Positions 44,564-58,120 of a stretch of DNA of 64,000 nt are shown piece by piece. Position 1 is the stretch's first letter. The number at the start of each line of letters is the position of its first letter. The stretch lies in contig CM038913.1 of the NCBI GenBank assembly GCA_021904315.1, positions 4,649,958-4,713,957 on the forward strand. The letters run 5' to 3'. The notes below the pieces were generated by a model. The model made no database searches and had not been told where the DNA came from. It saw only the letters and a program-made list of their open reading frames with translations. Position numbers and translations under genes: made by a program. Source of the stretch: Sphagnum magellanicum (taxonomy: Eukaryota > Streptophyta > Sphagnopsida > Sphagnales > Sphagnaceae).

Positions 44564-47500
44564 ATGGGAGAGGGATCGGAGATGATGTCTTTTGATGGTC
44601 GCCGTGATACCACGGCGACGGAAGCGTTGTTGTTGCGGGGGCCGGAGGAGGAGGAGGAGACTGGTGTTGCTGGGACAGATGCAGCGGAGAGAGCATGGCG
44701 TTTGAATGTGCACTCCTTTCGTCCTCCGGGCTATAGTCCTCCCACCGAGCAATCTCCCAAAAACAGTGTCGCTGATTGCCTCAAGAAAGTGGGTAAGTGA
44801 GTGAGTTCTACCCTACGCCTCCTATCCTCCTCATGATGATGATGATCATCATCATTTCTTTTAATTTTTTCGGCGATGTGGGCTGCTGGGGATTTCGATT
44901 TATGGGGTTTCTTAGATGTTTCAACAACCCAACCCAACCGAGAGCTGGTTGCTTTTATGTGAAAATACTTTCGGATGAACTTCCTTGACGGTGGACACAT
45001 TTGGTGCACAAAGGGGGAAAAAATCTCTACAGCTTGCTTGCTTGCTGTAATCCTCCCAAGAGCTTTTGGGAAAGGTTGGGATGTTCATTGAGAAAGTGCA
45101 AAACACATGCCAACAACATCTGCATTAATTTTTTGGTCATCAACAAGCTGAAAGGCTGGTGTACCTTTGGGGGATTCTAGTCTTTCACTCTTCTTCAAGT
45201 GTTGTGTCCAAAGTATGGATTGCTCCAGTTCGCAATTGTGTTGCTGCCACAGTAGATTTTTGTTTAGGTATGGATGAAAACGAACTACCTACCAGATCCA
45301 CAGCCTCGAATCTGTGAAGGAAGAACCAGGGTGATGCATCATATCAGCATCCTTATGTTGTAGCTATGAAACAAAAGCTGCCACACAAGAGTCTGGTGCA
45401 GACTCTGCATGAACAACCTAAATCCCAGGAACTTGTACCAGTGGAGATTAAGGTCTGGGGTGGCAGATTATGTCATTTTCTTGACCACATTGTATGCCAT
45501 AATTTTCCCAGTGATGATCCTACACTCTCATAACAGTGACCAAAATTTGTCTGTTGAACATGAATTTTTCTTAGGATTGTTGAATCTGCCACCCCAGCCC
45601 TAAATGTCATGGACTGGTAGTGCCCTTGCTCATTATGTTGGGTGTGTCATCTAGCTTGCCTGAATGGGCTTGCCTGGCACCTTACCCAACATAATGGGCA
45701 GGACCTTGACCATTCCATAGTACATCAGCAATTAGAGTACTGATCTTATGTAAGGTTTCTGCTCTTCTCAGTCCAGTTTGTGCATGATAGATCTTCTATC
45801 AAACTTTTGGCGACATAGGACTCTGCAAATCTGAGTGTATTCTCAGGTGTGAATTAGATGTGCACCGATAGCATTTGTCTATTGATGTCTGGATGGGCTT
45901 TGGTTTTAGGTGAGCAATTGGATCATGGAGTGGTTACATGTCAAAGGCTAATGTCTACTTACTGTGGAGATTTATTTTTTTTGGATCATGAATGTGGTTT
46001 AAGATCCATTTTTGAGCAACCAGACATTTATACATGACTGCAGGCGGAGAGAAGGGGATTGATGAGTATTACCGCCAACAGGCAGAGATGCTGGACAGTT
46101 TTGTGGAGATGGATTGTATTGCAGAGAAAGGTGGCTACACTCCAAGCACTACTCAAGTAAGTGTGAATGGCCAGTGCGAAAGTCAGATATCACTGATCCT
46201 ACAGTGTTGACAACAATTGAGTTTTTGCAACATACTCAAATCTGGTGGTTTGTGTGAAGAGACTAATTATACTACTGTTGACAGTCTTTTGTTCATCAGC
46301 TTTTTTGTCCTTTGTTGTTCTCTTCTGCAGGAGGAGCGAGCCATGGTTAGAAGGGGAGAGAAACTTGCAATCCAGATCTCAAATTGTGCAAATTTACTCA
46401 TCTTTGCAGCTAAGGTTTATGCATGTGTGCGAAGTGGGTCACTGGCAATCATAGCTTCAACTCTCGACTCTTTGTTGGACTTGCTGTCAGGCTTCATACT
46501 GTGGTTCACTGCCATTTCCATGCGCAAGTTGAACCCATATCTATATCCAATTGGCAAGAAGCGCATGCAACCTTTGGTCAGTCTTTCTCTCCTCTCTTAC
46601 TTTGCAATCCCATTTGACTGAGTCTAGTATACCCTAAAATCCCCAATGTGGCTGAAAGTAGGCTAAGAAGTTCATATGTTTGAAGTTTCAAATTTGTGTA
46701 AAGCTTATGCACTTGTGCTTCAAAGTATGGCAAAATTGGTTGCACCTGATCAAGCATCCTTGATCTATGTTTTTCAGTTTGTAAGGGTTGGGTCTTTGGT
46801 TTTTTTTTCCTTTTGCTTCCTTTGTTGTTTGCTGAGATGTTGTCAGTTCTGAAATCTCTATGACTTAACTATATATTGGATCATCTCTCAATCACTCCAG
46901 GTTGACTTAAATCATTTAAATTTGGAGAAGTTGTCAAGATTTGTGAGGATGCTATACCTGATAAACAACAGCAAATTGAGGAATGTTTCCCTTTGGAATC
47001 AGCCGACATTTTATTTATAACTTTTTATGTGTAACAAAAAAAAAATTCCAGAAGCCTCCTTGGTGTGAAAAGTTGTGGTATCGTTTGTGTTGGATTCTCC
47101 TTCAAAGCTACAAAATGATTGTGTGAGATCATAGAAAGCGGCCCACTCTACTAGAACTTGTTTCTCATCATAAAGGCTAGTTTTTTCCCAACATAGGCTG
47201 TGGTCGGTGCTGCAGGGAATCTTGGTGTTTGCATCAGTGATGGCAACATTGGGTCTCCAAGTGGTTCTTGAGTCGATCCGCAGCCTTCTTTCTCATGTAT
47301 GTGTTCTCACTTCACTACCTTCAATTTTATATTGTTTTTTCTACCTGTAATTTCCAAAGGGGGCTCTCAGAAAGGTTGTGCAATTCAGAAGGGTTCTGAT
47401 TTTTAATGCAGTTCTTTGGAAAGAAATCCAAGACTTTTTCCAAACTGGGTATGGGGTGTGAGGCACAAAATGGCATATGTTAAGCACCCCCTTATGCATA

Positions 47501-48527
47501 CATTACCTGGAGGGAAGATTAAATAAGTCTTCATTCTTTTCACATGCATTGATCCCAAAGTTGTTCAGCCAAATTTCACATTAAGAGGAGCTCTCCTTCT
47601 TTACATGTGCAATGTGGACAGTAGATAAGTGTGATGGAAAGGTTGGGAGGGCGGCCATTCCTAACAAATTTCGTCTATCTTCACAATTGTGGCATATTGT
47701 GCCTGACATGAAGTTTTTGGGGTGTTGCAGGATAGTATGCTGGATCTCATGCGTTCAAAGTACTGGGTAGTGGGCATCATGGTTGGCACATCCTTTGTGA
47801 AGTTCTTACTCATGGTCTACTGCCGCATGTTCAGTAATGAGATTGTCAGGGCCTATGCTCAGGACCACTTCTTTGATGTTGTCACCAATCTGATTGGTCT
47901 GGTCGCAGCTGTACTAGCGACCATGTTTGCATGGTGGATTGATCCAGCTGGTGCCATAGTGGTAATATAAAAGCATCTTCTCTTACCTGTCAAGCATGTT
48001 TTTGCTCTCAGGTCACATTGTGATGATGGCTACTGACAAAAAAATTCTGAACAAATTATTTCACAGTAGAGCAGCGATAAGAGATTTTGCAATTTTCATG
48101 GCAATTTTATGTTTTGTTTAGTGGAAAAGGAGTTGAAATATTGTGTCCTTTTATCTAAGGGTGTTTTTTTGTGGTCCAGCTTGCACTTTATACAATGCGG
48201 ACCTGGTCACTGACAGTACTTGAAAATGTCAATGCACTGGTGAGCCGGACTGCATCACCAGACTTTCTGCAGAAGTTGACATATCTTTGCTGGAACCATC
48301 ACAAGGAAATTCGCCAAATCGACACAGTGCGTGCCTACACATTTGGTTCACACTACTTTGCAGAAGTTGACATTGTGTTATCTAGTGATATGCCCCTGCA
48401 CCAAGCACACGATATTGGAGAATCCCTCCAGAACAAGCTCGAATCCTTGCCCGAAATTGAGCGTGCTTTTGTCCATCTCGATTATGAGGTAAACCATTCA
48501 CCTGAGCATGCATCACACGATGACTAA
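44564..48527 (+). CDS. MTP: Mn-type cation diffusion facilitator (metal tolerance protein)
   Basis: Exons are 44564-44792, 46044-46156, 46331-46576, 47216-47296, 47731-47961 and 48180-48527. Phases agree and give 415 residues, the usual size. The protein is a cation diffusion facilitator: a proton-driven antiporter moving divalent metal out of the cytosol into vesicles, Golgi or vacuole. Both metal-site helices carry the Mn-CDF signature D-x3-D: DSLLD (residues 160-164) in TM2 and DHFFD (268-272) in TM5. Other family marks are [37 protein letters not shown] and a C-terminal cytosolic domain ending FVHLDYE with His residues. The best match is the MTP9/10/11 group of Arabidopsis, which handles Mn. 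The N-terminus is acidic and disordered. Intron 1 (1251 bp) carries an inverted-repeat element. AATAAA at 48722 is a likely polyadenylation signal. Confidence 0.93.
45425..45630. mobile_element. Inverted-repeat (MITE-like) element in MTP intron 1
   Basis: 'ggtctggggtggcagatt' (about 45451) is matched by the inverted 'aatctgccaccccagccc' (about 45585-45602). Similarity continues outward to 'gtaccagt' and 'actggtag'. Another small inverted pair (cattatgttggg and cccaacataatg) follows at 45650-45710. The target duplication is not resolved. Confidence 0.6.
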
Positions 48528-48721
48528 CAATAATAGACTGAAGGATTGAAGTTAATTCCAGACTTGTAATATAGTTTTTTTATTTTCTTTGTTGTCTACC
48601 CAAAAGAGATTGTTTGGCTGTGCAACTTCAAAAGTAGTTTGCCGAGCTCTTGGAAGGAGCTTGTGAACTTTTTTCTGGATTTTGTATTTGTATTCAATTC
48701 TGGGCAGTGCTCTCTAATGGC

Positions 48722-48727
48722 AATAAA
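48722..48727 (+). terminator. AATAAA polyadenylation signal after MTP
   Basis: AATAAA lies about 195 bp after the MTP stop codon, a plausible 3' untranslated length. Confidence 0.45.
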
Positions 48728-48749
48728 AGTTGTTTCTTAGAGAATCCAT

Positions 48750-51700
48750 GAAGAGCAGGAGCTCTCCCTGACCCCTAGTTTTTTGTTGAAGGGTTTGGGA
48801 GGTTCAAGGGTACTTAGAAGGTACTGCAAACTGTTTTTCTTGGATTAATGCCCAGGTCAAATACCTGGAAGGGGAGAAATTTAGCATGTGTTCAAAGTGT
48901 AAATGCATTGAATTGGAGCCCATCACAATTATGTAATTGTAAATCAAGCCTTGGGTCATGGGTATTTTTTCTAATTCATTTCACTAAAAGTAATAATATC
49001 ATAGAAACCTTTGGAAAACTTTTTCTTTGTTATTTGAGGGACCCAATGAGACCCCATTTGCCCATTCTTGAAGAAAGGTGTGTGTGTGAGAGAGAGAGAG
49101 AGATCCTGCTAGGTGGGGGAGTTTCACAGAAGACCCTGCTCAATGTTGATATGAAACAATTTGCACTATTATTATATATGATGGTAGGTGAAGGTAAATT
49201 GATGAACGTTATCTTGATTGTGATAGCATTAGCTTCTTCAAATTGACATGGATCCTTTTTTATGTTGACACTTTTTGTAATCTACTAGATGGGATTTCCC
49301 AAAACTCAAATTGCTTCCTTGTCTTATTCTAGTAGCTTCAAGCTTATACTGTGTATTAGTTTAGCAGCATTACACATGTTAATGGACATTAACAGTTACT
49401 GATAAATTTGCCCTATCTTTGGGCCCTAGATTGAGTCTGAAGTCATTGTTTCATCCCTGAATGCCTTGGAGATTTTCTTTCCAATATCTTTCATCTTGTA
49501 TGTATGCAAGGGTGGCTGATCAAGAGCATTGTGGCCAAGAACTCTCCATTTTGTCATTTATGATATGTTTTCTTCAGTTTATCAATCCTCATGCATTTCT
49601 GGTTTCTTTTACAGTTCTTACTTTCAAAGCTTTATTTGACAAACTTGATGCAAAACTAAACTGTCAAGTGTTCCCGAATTAATAAACCCAGAACCCCCAA
49701 CACCATTGATTGGAAGGCAAAATTGACGTGTAATGTAAAGCACTGAAAAAGATTTCTAGAGTATCATGAGGGCATGTTTATATCATGAGAATCCCTCGTA
49801 GAGAAGAGGAGGGATGTCATACATATAAAGCTCAAAACACTAAACTTGACATACAAATCCTTGTCCATATTAAAAACTAAACTAGGACATAGGTAAAAGT
49901 TATTGTAACCTAGATATGAATAGAGGTTGTCTACAACTTGAGGTACTTCTGGAGTACATCTTTCTTGTTATATTGACGACAACAATGTGTTTATCCTATG
50001 AATGCATCTTACTTCAACACATAGCTTGTAGTTGCACATTGTGAGATTTGGATTTGTAGGAGGAGTTTGCAGCAAATGCACCAATTCAAGTTTCTAAATG
50101 TGAATTGTGTGCTATCTATTGCACTATGAATTGTTGGTAGGCCCCATAATTCTTTAAACCCTACGATGACCTAAGACAAGTTTTCATTACATGGTCATTG
50201 AATTTGATTTCTAGACATCACATTAACAAACACACACAAACTTTGTGCAAACCATGTTCACTAAAGATTTTTCAATGGCAAACATTTCACTACATTGAAG
50301 GTACCCCACTCCATATGAGAGTTTCTAAAGTGAACATGTGACTCTAATACCAATAGGAATGGCAACTTTGTATTCTTTTTATCAACCAAAGGTTGGAGTT
50401 TCTCTATCAATTATAAATTCATCACAAGTTTAAAATTACAAGATAATTGGTAATGGCACAAGACAATTGCATTCCTTAACGCCTCAAACATTGTTGTTGT
50501 TATTACACTACTAGAAACTCATATCAATTTTCTTGTTGTTTGCACATTGCCTTCATAATAAGCAATCATGAGTTCCTTTGCTTGCAAGACACAATGAAAG
50601 TGAATTAAAACCATGACCTTAAGGTTCAAGAACTGAAAATTTTTAAAAAAACATGAATTCAAAAAAAAATGTAAATGTCAATGCCAACTAATAATGAAAT
50701 TGATGTTAAAATGCTTGGGATAGCCCTTCTGGTCTACCACATAATCAAATCAACCTACAATTAAGGCACACCAACAACCCTAATTGGGCTAGGGTACTAC
50801 TGTGCTCAAGGTCATATGTATTTGATCCCTCTTGTTAAATGTTATGATTTATTTCATTTCACTTCCTTCCAACAATTGTTACTTACTTATTTTCAAATAT
50901 CAATCATGTTGTTGGTTTTCCTACCTTTTTAGCAATCTACAAAAGAGTCAATTATGGTCAAACAACAATATATTCCTAAATAGATAGGGTTAGTTTGCTT
51001 TGAAACATTAACTACTAATTAGAGGTTTCCACTTGGGAAATTAAATGTTTATTTCTTCCACATTCATGCATGCCTCAAGTGCATTAGCATATTGAAAAAA
51101 ACTAAATAACTTGAATTCATTGGGGTATCCCAGAAAACCAAAAACCAAAGTACAAACAAATGGTGTGTATTAAAAGATCATCATGTTCTTTCAACCATTG
51201 TTTGATCTTATACCTATGTTCAAACATTTTGGATGCAATAGGATTGACCTCTACATTTACATGTTTAGTCTCTACAATAGGATAGAGCTCTACATTTATT
51301 GAATGAAAAAAAAATGTAAAAATTGTTCCAATATTTTGAAAATAAAGAAAGTATTAAATGTGTCATTTTGGTACTCAATAGTGGCATTCAACACACTCGC
51401 CTCTTTCCAAGCATTTCTATCACCTCAATTATTGGATTGTTTACTAACCTCCATGTTAAGAATAAATTTGAATGACAAATTGGATAAACACAATAGTTAA
51501 TGCACAAACATTAGGAGGAAAAACATTATTAGTTATTTCACTATGATAATCTAAAGATGCAACATACATACGAAAAGGTTTTATGTTAATGGGCTTACTT
51601 GTACATTGAACAACAAAAAAAGGGAAATGTTTACTTTGCCAACTAAACATGACTTGTTAACTCTTCACCCTATAGGTCTCCTACCTCCATTTTGAAGGTG

Positions 51701-54700
51701 GTCACTTTCTAACCATTGTAATAGGCCAACTAGCATTCCAAGTGCCTGCATGGTCCTTGGTGACACCTACTTTGACTAGGTTACTTACAACCTACACTCA
51801 ATGTTACTAACACTAGTTAGGTTCAACCCTTTGACATCCAATTTGCTAGGCTACAAAAAAACTATAACATATATAACTTCATAGTTGTCATTTAGCATGA
51901 CACAACTTCATGCTATAATTTGTTGGGCTTTACAAAAGCTTTCAATTTCAATGCACATAATTTGGGCGAGAAGGTTGAAAGACCAAAAGACTATTGTGGA
52001 GAATGAAATGAGCATGGCCAACTTATGCATTGACTAATTGAAAAATAACATCATGGTTTTTTTGTTTGTCTATTTTGGTTACCAAAATAGATGAAATGCA
52101 AGAAGCTAATTTAATCAAACACTAATTGATTTGAAAAAGTATGATGATACCTACATAATCTAAATTTCGATCAACAACACCCCAATCTCTTACTACAACA
52201 AAAATCAAAATCAACCAAGTGGTCAACCTATTGTGTTAGATGTCACAAAACCTAGGCATGTCTTGATGAAGACCTCTCTACTAATAAAGACATACACATC
52301 TTGCAAGTAGCAGAAGTAAAAAATTGACACCTTCACAATTAAACAATTCCAAGTGACAAGAAAAAAACAAACTACAATCTGCCAATATGGTTAGTTTTTG
52401 ACATGTTTACACCCCTATGGAACTATTGTTACTTTATCTAAAAATATGAATGTACAAACAAAGTGATAACTCTCCAAATTTCCATGCTTGATTAACCTTA
52501 TGGAGAAAGCTTTTTGAATCATAAACTATAATACATTTTTAAAAAACCCAAAAAGAACACACAAAGCAAAAGAAAGATAGCTTAAATCCTTTCTTTATAG
52601 TAGGCTTGGTGCCCTTGATGTTAGAATTGCAATTTTGAGACTTTGTTTAATAAATTCAAAGTAAAAAATGAAGTTGTAGGAAAAAGGCAGAAGTAAGTGA
52701 AAAAATATTGGATGGTGAACCTCGATGAGGTTGTGAAGAATAGCAAGGTGGTGAAAACAATGGAGGTATGTTCGTCAACAAGCATCCTCCTCCTAGTAAG
52801 ATTAGAAAAGGCATTAAAGGCAAAACATGACTCCAAGAACAAGAATCTTGATGAGTTGACAACTCACAAAAGGGTTAGAAAAGAGATGATTGGAAACATT
52901 GAAAGAGGAGGTAGAAAGTTGGAAAAAAAAAAGTAGATTACAATCGCCACTACAACAACATAAACAAAGGAAAATTGCTCGAAAGGAAACCTCGATAACA
53001 AATGGGTTCTTACTGGACCTTGTAATGGGGATGGCAATGGCAGTAACTCTCATTGTTATTATTAAGGTTCAAAAAAGTTAGGTTTAGGTTAACCCACCTA
53101 TCCATCCATTCATCATCCGTTCATGATGATGACATATTGTTTACATCATGCATCCATCCAAATTTCATCCATTTATTCATAATGAAGATGTAGATGTTTT
53201 GATACTATACCACACATCATTCATGTTCCAGTGAAAATAATATTCATCTAGACATGGTGATGACATTATGTTTTATTAATCTATCAAACATGATCCATTT
53301 GTCCAATTTCATTCATCCCTCCATGGTGGCGACATAATGAATGTCGGTAATCTATGAAAACATAATGTATGAAACAACAACCAGCTAATTTTTATTACAA
53401 AGAGAAAGATCATTCATCATCATATGGATGAATGAATGGATGGAATTGTTGAAACTTTCATAACTACAACAAGTTAAATTATAAATAATTTCACTATTTG
53501 TATATGATAATATCTTGGTAAACTATTATAAATCATGAAATAAATTTTTTTTTAAATATGAATAAATATTCATTTAAAAAAAAAATATTCATTTTGTCAA
53601 CATGGAAACTAGCATTACCTACTATAATAGTGATATTTAATTAAATATTCTCATTATTGATTGCAAATTTAGTAACAACATTGCAAAACTTGAAAAAGAA
53701 ACAAACATCAATTTGAATAATTGAAAATAAATTTGACTATAATGGTCAAGATCATTTCCAACTAAAATGGTTGTACCCAGTTATTGGCATGATCTTGACA
53801 CATGGCCATAATCATTGATTGTAATTTCAAGCTCAATTTATATTTGTAGTTGAAAGGTTGTTTTCAATTGTAATTATAGTTGAAAACGAGTTGAGCCCAT
53901 AGTCGGAAGGGAGGGGGTTTTCTACTAATGAAATGTCCATGGCTAAAATTGTGTAACATTTTTGTTTTAATATTTTTGATTTAATATAAATTATGCGATG
54001 GTTGATGGCATTGCATAGTTCTTTTCAAAGAACTATGAAGGTTGTTATCCTCCATGGATCTTCTAATAAATTTAATTTCAAATTGGAAAGAAATCATGTT
54101 TTAAATCATTCAAAATTTAAATTTGTAAGTTTACTCGTCTAAGGTTTATTAAAATTGATGCATATAGTGTGTTTTTGCTCTATTGCATTTGTTATATTAA
54201 TATGATGTTATTAAGACGGATGTAATTTTCCATAAACTTTTTCCTATATTTTTGTGTCATTTTTGTGAATGCAAAGATTGGTTGAACATTTTTTAATATA
54301 ACAATGTGTTGGTTATGGGTGGAAATTGTAAGAAATCTCCATAAACATTTTGTTTATCCCATTGAATGGTAATGTGTTGAATTTAAATTTTTGCAACTTC
54401 AAATGCATTTGTAGCAAGCATGTTGCAGTTGACCGTTGAAATTTCATAAATTATCATATATTTAATAGTTGGCCAGATGTCTATTATTGAGTTTGATTTA
54501 CTTACAATGACATTTTTATCAATGGACAAGCCCAATAAAGAATGGATAATAATCCCACCTACTAATAATGCTCCATTTCCTATTTATGTTGCAATATGAT
54601 TTTTTTTTTCAATCTTTCTTTATATAATAGCTTTGGATGGCTTTAATGATTTGTGTTTTTCTTATTCTTGCAACACCACCAACATTTTGGAATTTATTTG

Positions 54701-57650
54701 TGTGAATGTGTCAAATGCATGAATTTGTAATTCATTCCATCCATACATTTCTTTAATGGATCTTTTAATTGATGTGGGTGAATTAATGTCTTCATAAAAA
54801 TAATTATATTTTTCACATTGATATGTGATTCATTTGATTGTTTTATGTCAACCAATGGTACATGTTTTGTAATTTAGGTTGTTGGAATTGTGATCAAGGT
54901 ATTTATGATTTGTATTTGTATATGATTATTTTTGTTGTTGATTCAGTGGGTGTTTAATTTTGTAAACAATTTAAACCATGATTCCATTGTTTTATATTAT
55001 TTTGAATTTCATTTATGATGTTCATGTCATTTGTTTCATTTGGTTATATTTTAAAAATATTTTTCATTGATTTTTAAAAAATTGTTATTTCAATGACAAT
55101 GCATTAGTGTTTGTATTAAATAATAGGTATTTTACTCTAGTTGTTCAAGTTTTTATTTGTGTTGTGTAGTGTTATTTTGAATTGTAATTTTTTCAAAATT
55201 CATGATTTTATTTTTTTCAAGTTTTAGTTGTTGTATCATTGCATGGTGAACTTTTTATGATATAAAAATAGATATGTCTATATCATGGAAAGCAACACTA
55301 AATAAACAAGGTATGAAAATTTTTAATTTCACAAAAATGGTGATAAAAAATGTCACGATTTTGCATGAATGCAAAGAATCTAGAAATGTGGATAGATTAT
55401 TGAGAGGTTCAATGATAGATAGGTGAATTTATTGATGATGAAAATAAAAATTCAATAAACAAACCCCTTTATATAGAAAATCTACAAAATACAATTGCAC
55501 ATTTACAAAAAACTATAATAGTTAAAAAATTCTAAAGAAAATAATTTTCTTCAAACCATGTCAAGGCAAACAAAAGAGAAAAACTCAATAACTTTGATTG
55601 GCCCATCACTAATTTTAAAAATAGTGTGCACTCCCAAAATAGAAGCAAAGAAGTGCTTCCTTTTGGGCTAACTTTTTAAACTATATATATTCAACTTTTG
55701 CCAAAGTATATGGGATAAAAATGGGGTTGTTTGAGTGCATGTTGAACCTTTTCATTGGTTGCATGAAAATCATGGTTTAAAAATAATTTGTCATCACTTT
55801 CAACTCAAGTTAATACCCTTGCCTAACATTAAAAATTATGTATTGACTCTATCCCTTATTCAAACTAACAAGAACTTTTAATGCTTTCAAAATAGAAAAC
55901 CTATATATATTAAGATATGTGTTTGTTTGTATTTTTGGTTATTTGGATGTGACCATGCTATATAACCCTCCCAAGTCATGCAAGACACTAAACACCCACT
56001 AATTGAAATTTGCAAGGTGTTAAAAAAAAAAACTGTTAGATAAAGTTTTGCAATGCCTTGCATGGTGTTTTTGCAAAGTTTGATTAATAACTTAAAAAGT
56101 TTAAAATCATATTCAAAATTGGATACACTTGTTCTATAAACATCAAAATAAAAAAGTAAGATAGTGGTAATAACTAGATCCTATTTCCTTGTGGTGGGTT
56201 CAAATCCCATGAAAAATCCAAAAACATCATATTTTGTGCATAATGTCAAATATGATGAACTACGTAATTTTGTGCAAAACCATGTAAAGCACAAAATTAC
56301 AAGATTATGAAGTTTGATGAGGAAAGGAAAATATAACATCTTGTCCAAATCATGCAACCCTATGCTTTTGAAACCATAAATAAATTTATTTAAAAAATTT
56401 ATTAAATATTTATATTTATATTATAAAATTTATAAAATTATTTTTATTTTAAAAAAATTAAAATTAATTATTAAAATTTTTTTATTAAAAAAAAACATTG
56501 ATAAGACAAGTGGATGGATGAGGCTCTACACTCCAATTTTGGTATTGTTGGAAGGCATTTGATGTGCACATTTGTGTTTCACAATTTTTTAACCAACGGA
56601 CCAAGAATTATTGAATTTAGAGTATTTTTTCATTTAAAAAATTAAATATTTTACAAAAAAAATTTGACCAACCTTTTTATTGGCCCTTTCACATCAATGG
56701 TAAAATGTATGGAGAATTTCCAGTTGGCCATCCTAATCGGCCTTTAGTATTGTCACCTTTGGCATAGTTGGGCCAACAACAAAGAGCCCACTCGTAGTAG
56801 TAATAATAATAATAATAAGGATGCCCCCCTCGGTAATAAGACTTTTAGAAAATGATTTATAAAAGCTTTAAAGTACTCCCCTTCGGAGTTCCTTCCTCTC
56901 CCATCTAGCCCATTGTTTTTCTTAAAAAGGAATTTTTGTTGTTTCTAGCCAAAATTCAAAATGGTGACCATGGATACAAGAAAAGGTTTAACCAAATGTG
57001 GCTATACACCATATTTGAAGTACAAATTTTTTTAATCATCTTTTTTTAATATTTTTGGCTACACGATAATCACATTCACTTTTAGATGAAAATTTATTGA
57101 TGAAAGAAGGTTGCAACCTTTGTTTTTACTTCCAACAGTTCACCAAAATGGAAAATTTAAAATTTAAAAATGTGAAAATCAAGTGATTTTCAATCATCAA
57201 ATTTTGAATTTTTTAAAAATAAAATAAAATCTCTAACTTTTTATATTTGCCTCAACTTTTAAGTAGGTACATTGAAAATATAAAAGGATAAATAATTTTA
57301 AAAGTTTTTTTCAATATCTTGTTTGTAACCAAATTTGGCTAAACCTTCTTATGGATGATCCACCACTTTTTGCAAAATTAACGCCAAAAAGTAATTAAAT
57401 TTTTTTTTTAAAGAAAACAATTGCTCCCCTACCCTCTTCCTTCCTTCTCTCCCAACCTTGTAACATAAAGAGCACGAATTTTCTTTTATAAAAATGTTAC
57501 TTTAGGCTACACCATATAACATAATTTTCCATTACCAAAAAGGAGGGCATTGTTTTGCCTCTGAATAAATAAATAACTAAATAAATAAATAAAGGAAAAA
57601 CACCATCCCCCCCGCACGTGCAAAGTTGCAAGGCGCCCAAAATGATACGT
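48750..57650. other. Long gene-free AT-rich stretch
   Basis: No complete gene is recognised over nearly 9 kb. Open frames are short. A GT/GA dinucleotide run lies at 49079-49103. 'catccatccattcatcatcc'-type degenerate repeats cover about 53090-53460. An AAT trinucleotide run is at about 56796-56818. Two overlapping frames at 52697-53081 give a Lys/Glu-rich segment with a hydrophobic end (LLDLVMGMAMAVTLIVII), perhaps a coding remnant. 56950-57600 contains several 'ccaaatttggct'-type words shared with 42-44 kb. Confidence 0.35.
56155..56225 (+). mobile_element. Putative tRNA-derived SINE or tRNA pseudogene
   Basis: A-box-like 'tagtggtaataacta' (56162) and B-box-like 'tgggttcaaatccca' (about 56196) are spaced as in RNA polymerase III internal promoters. 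By eye the flanks do not pair into a full acceptor stem. Confidence 0.45.
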
Positions 57651-57689
57651 CCAAATTTTCATTATTTTATTTGATTTTTAAATTTTTAT

Positions 57690-58120
57690 TTATTGGCGCT
57701 ACTTCGTAGGTCTTCGTAGGGGTCTTCGTAGGCTTTCTCGTCTCTCTCGTCTCTCTCGTCTCTCGCTTCGCTTGTTTGTGTGTGCGCGCGCGCCTTTGCG
57801 CTTCTCTCCTTTCATTCGTGCTTTTCACGTCGTTCCTCGTTTGTCCCGCGCGAGTCTATTCCTGCGAGAGAGACACACAAACACGAAAACATAGACAGAG
57901 GTTTACACAGAGAGAGAGAGATTTACACACACACAGATTTTCACACACATAGAGACAGACGGAGAGCAAGAAAATGGGGTAACAGGGAAGGGAAGGACAA
58001 TAGGAGAAGATTGGAGCGAGAAGAAACATATCATCATCAGGAGAGCAGAGTTTTTCACCTCCTCCTCGTCATCGCTGCTGTGTGCTGGGAACTTCATTTT
58101 CACGACTCTTTTTTTTCGCC
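57690..58120 (+). promoter_or_regulatory. Pyrimidine-rich promoter/5' leader of the LEUNIG gene
   Basis: Composition changes sharply from AT-rich to balanced at about 57700. There is a duplicated 'gtaggtcttc'/'gtaggggtcttc' phrase, a TCTCTCGTCTCTCTCGTC run (57735-57770), a GCGCGCGCGC tract, then GAGA and CACA runs. CT- and GA-rich tracts are common near plant transcription starts. The exact start cannot be placed. The long frame at 57780-58166 has no ATG start and is out of frame with the LEUNIG ATG. Confidence 0.4.

Noticed and set aside
44193..44752. Long minus-strand frames opposite the MTP leader and first exon
   Set aside because: Low-complexity Pro/Thr/Gln-rich translations of the GC-rich leader, antisense to a well-supported exon.
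50770..50830. Third tRNA-like (SINE) sequence near 50.8 kb
   Set aside because: Only a weak B-box-like 'gtatttgatccctc' and no convincing A box at the right distance.
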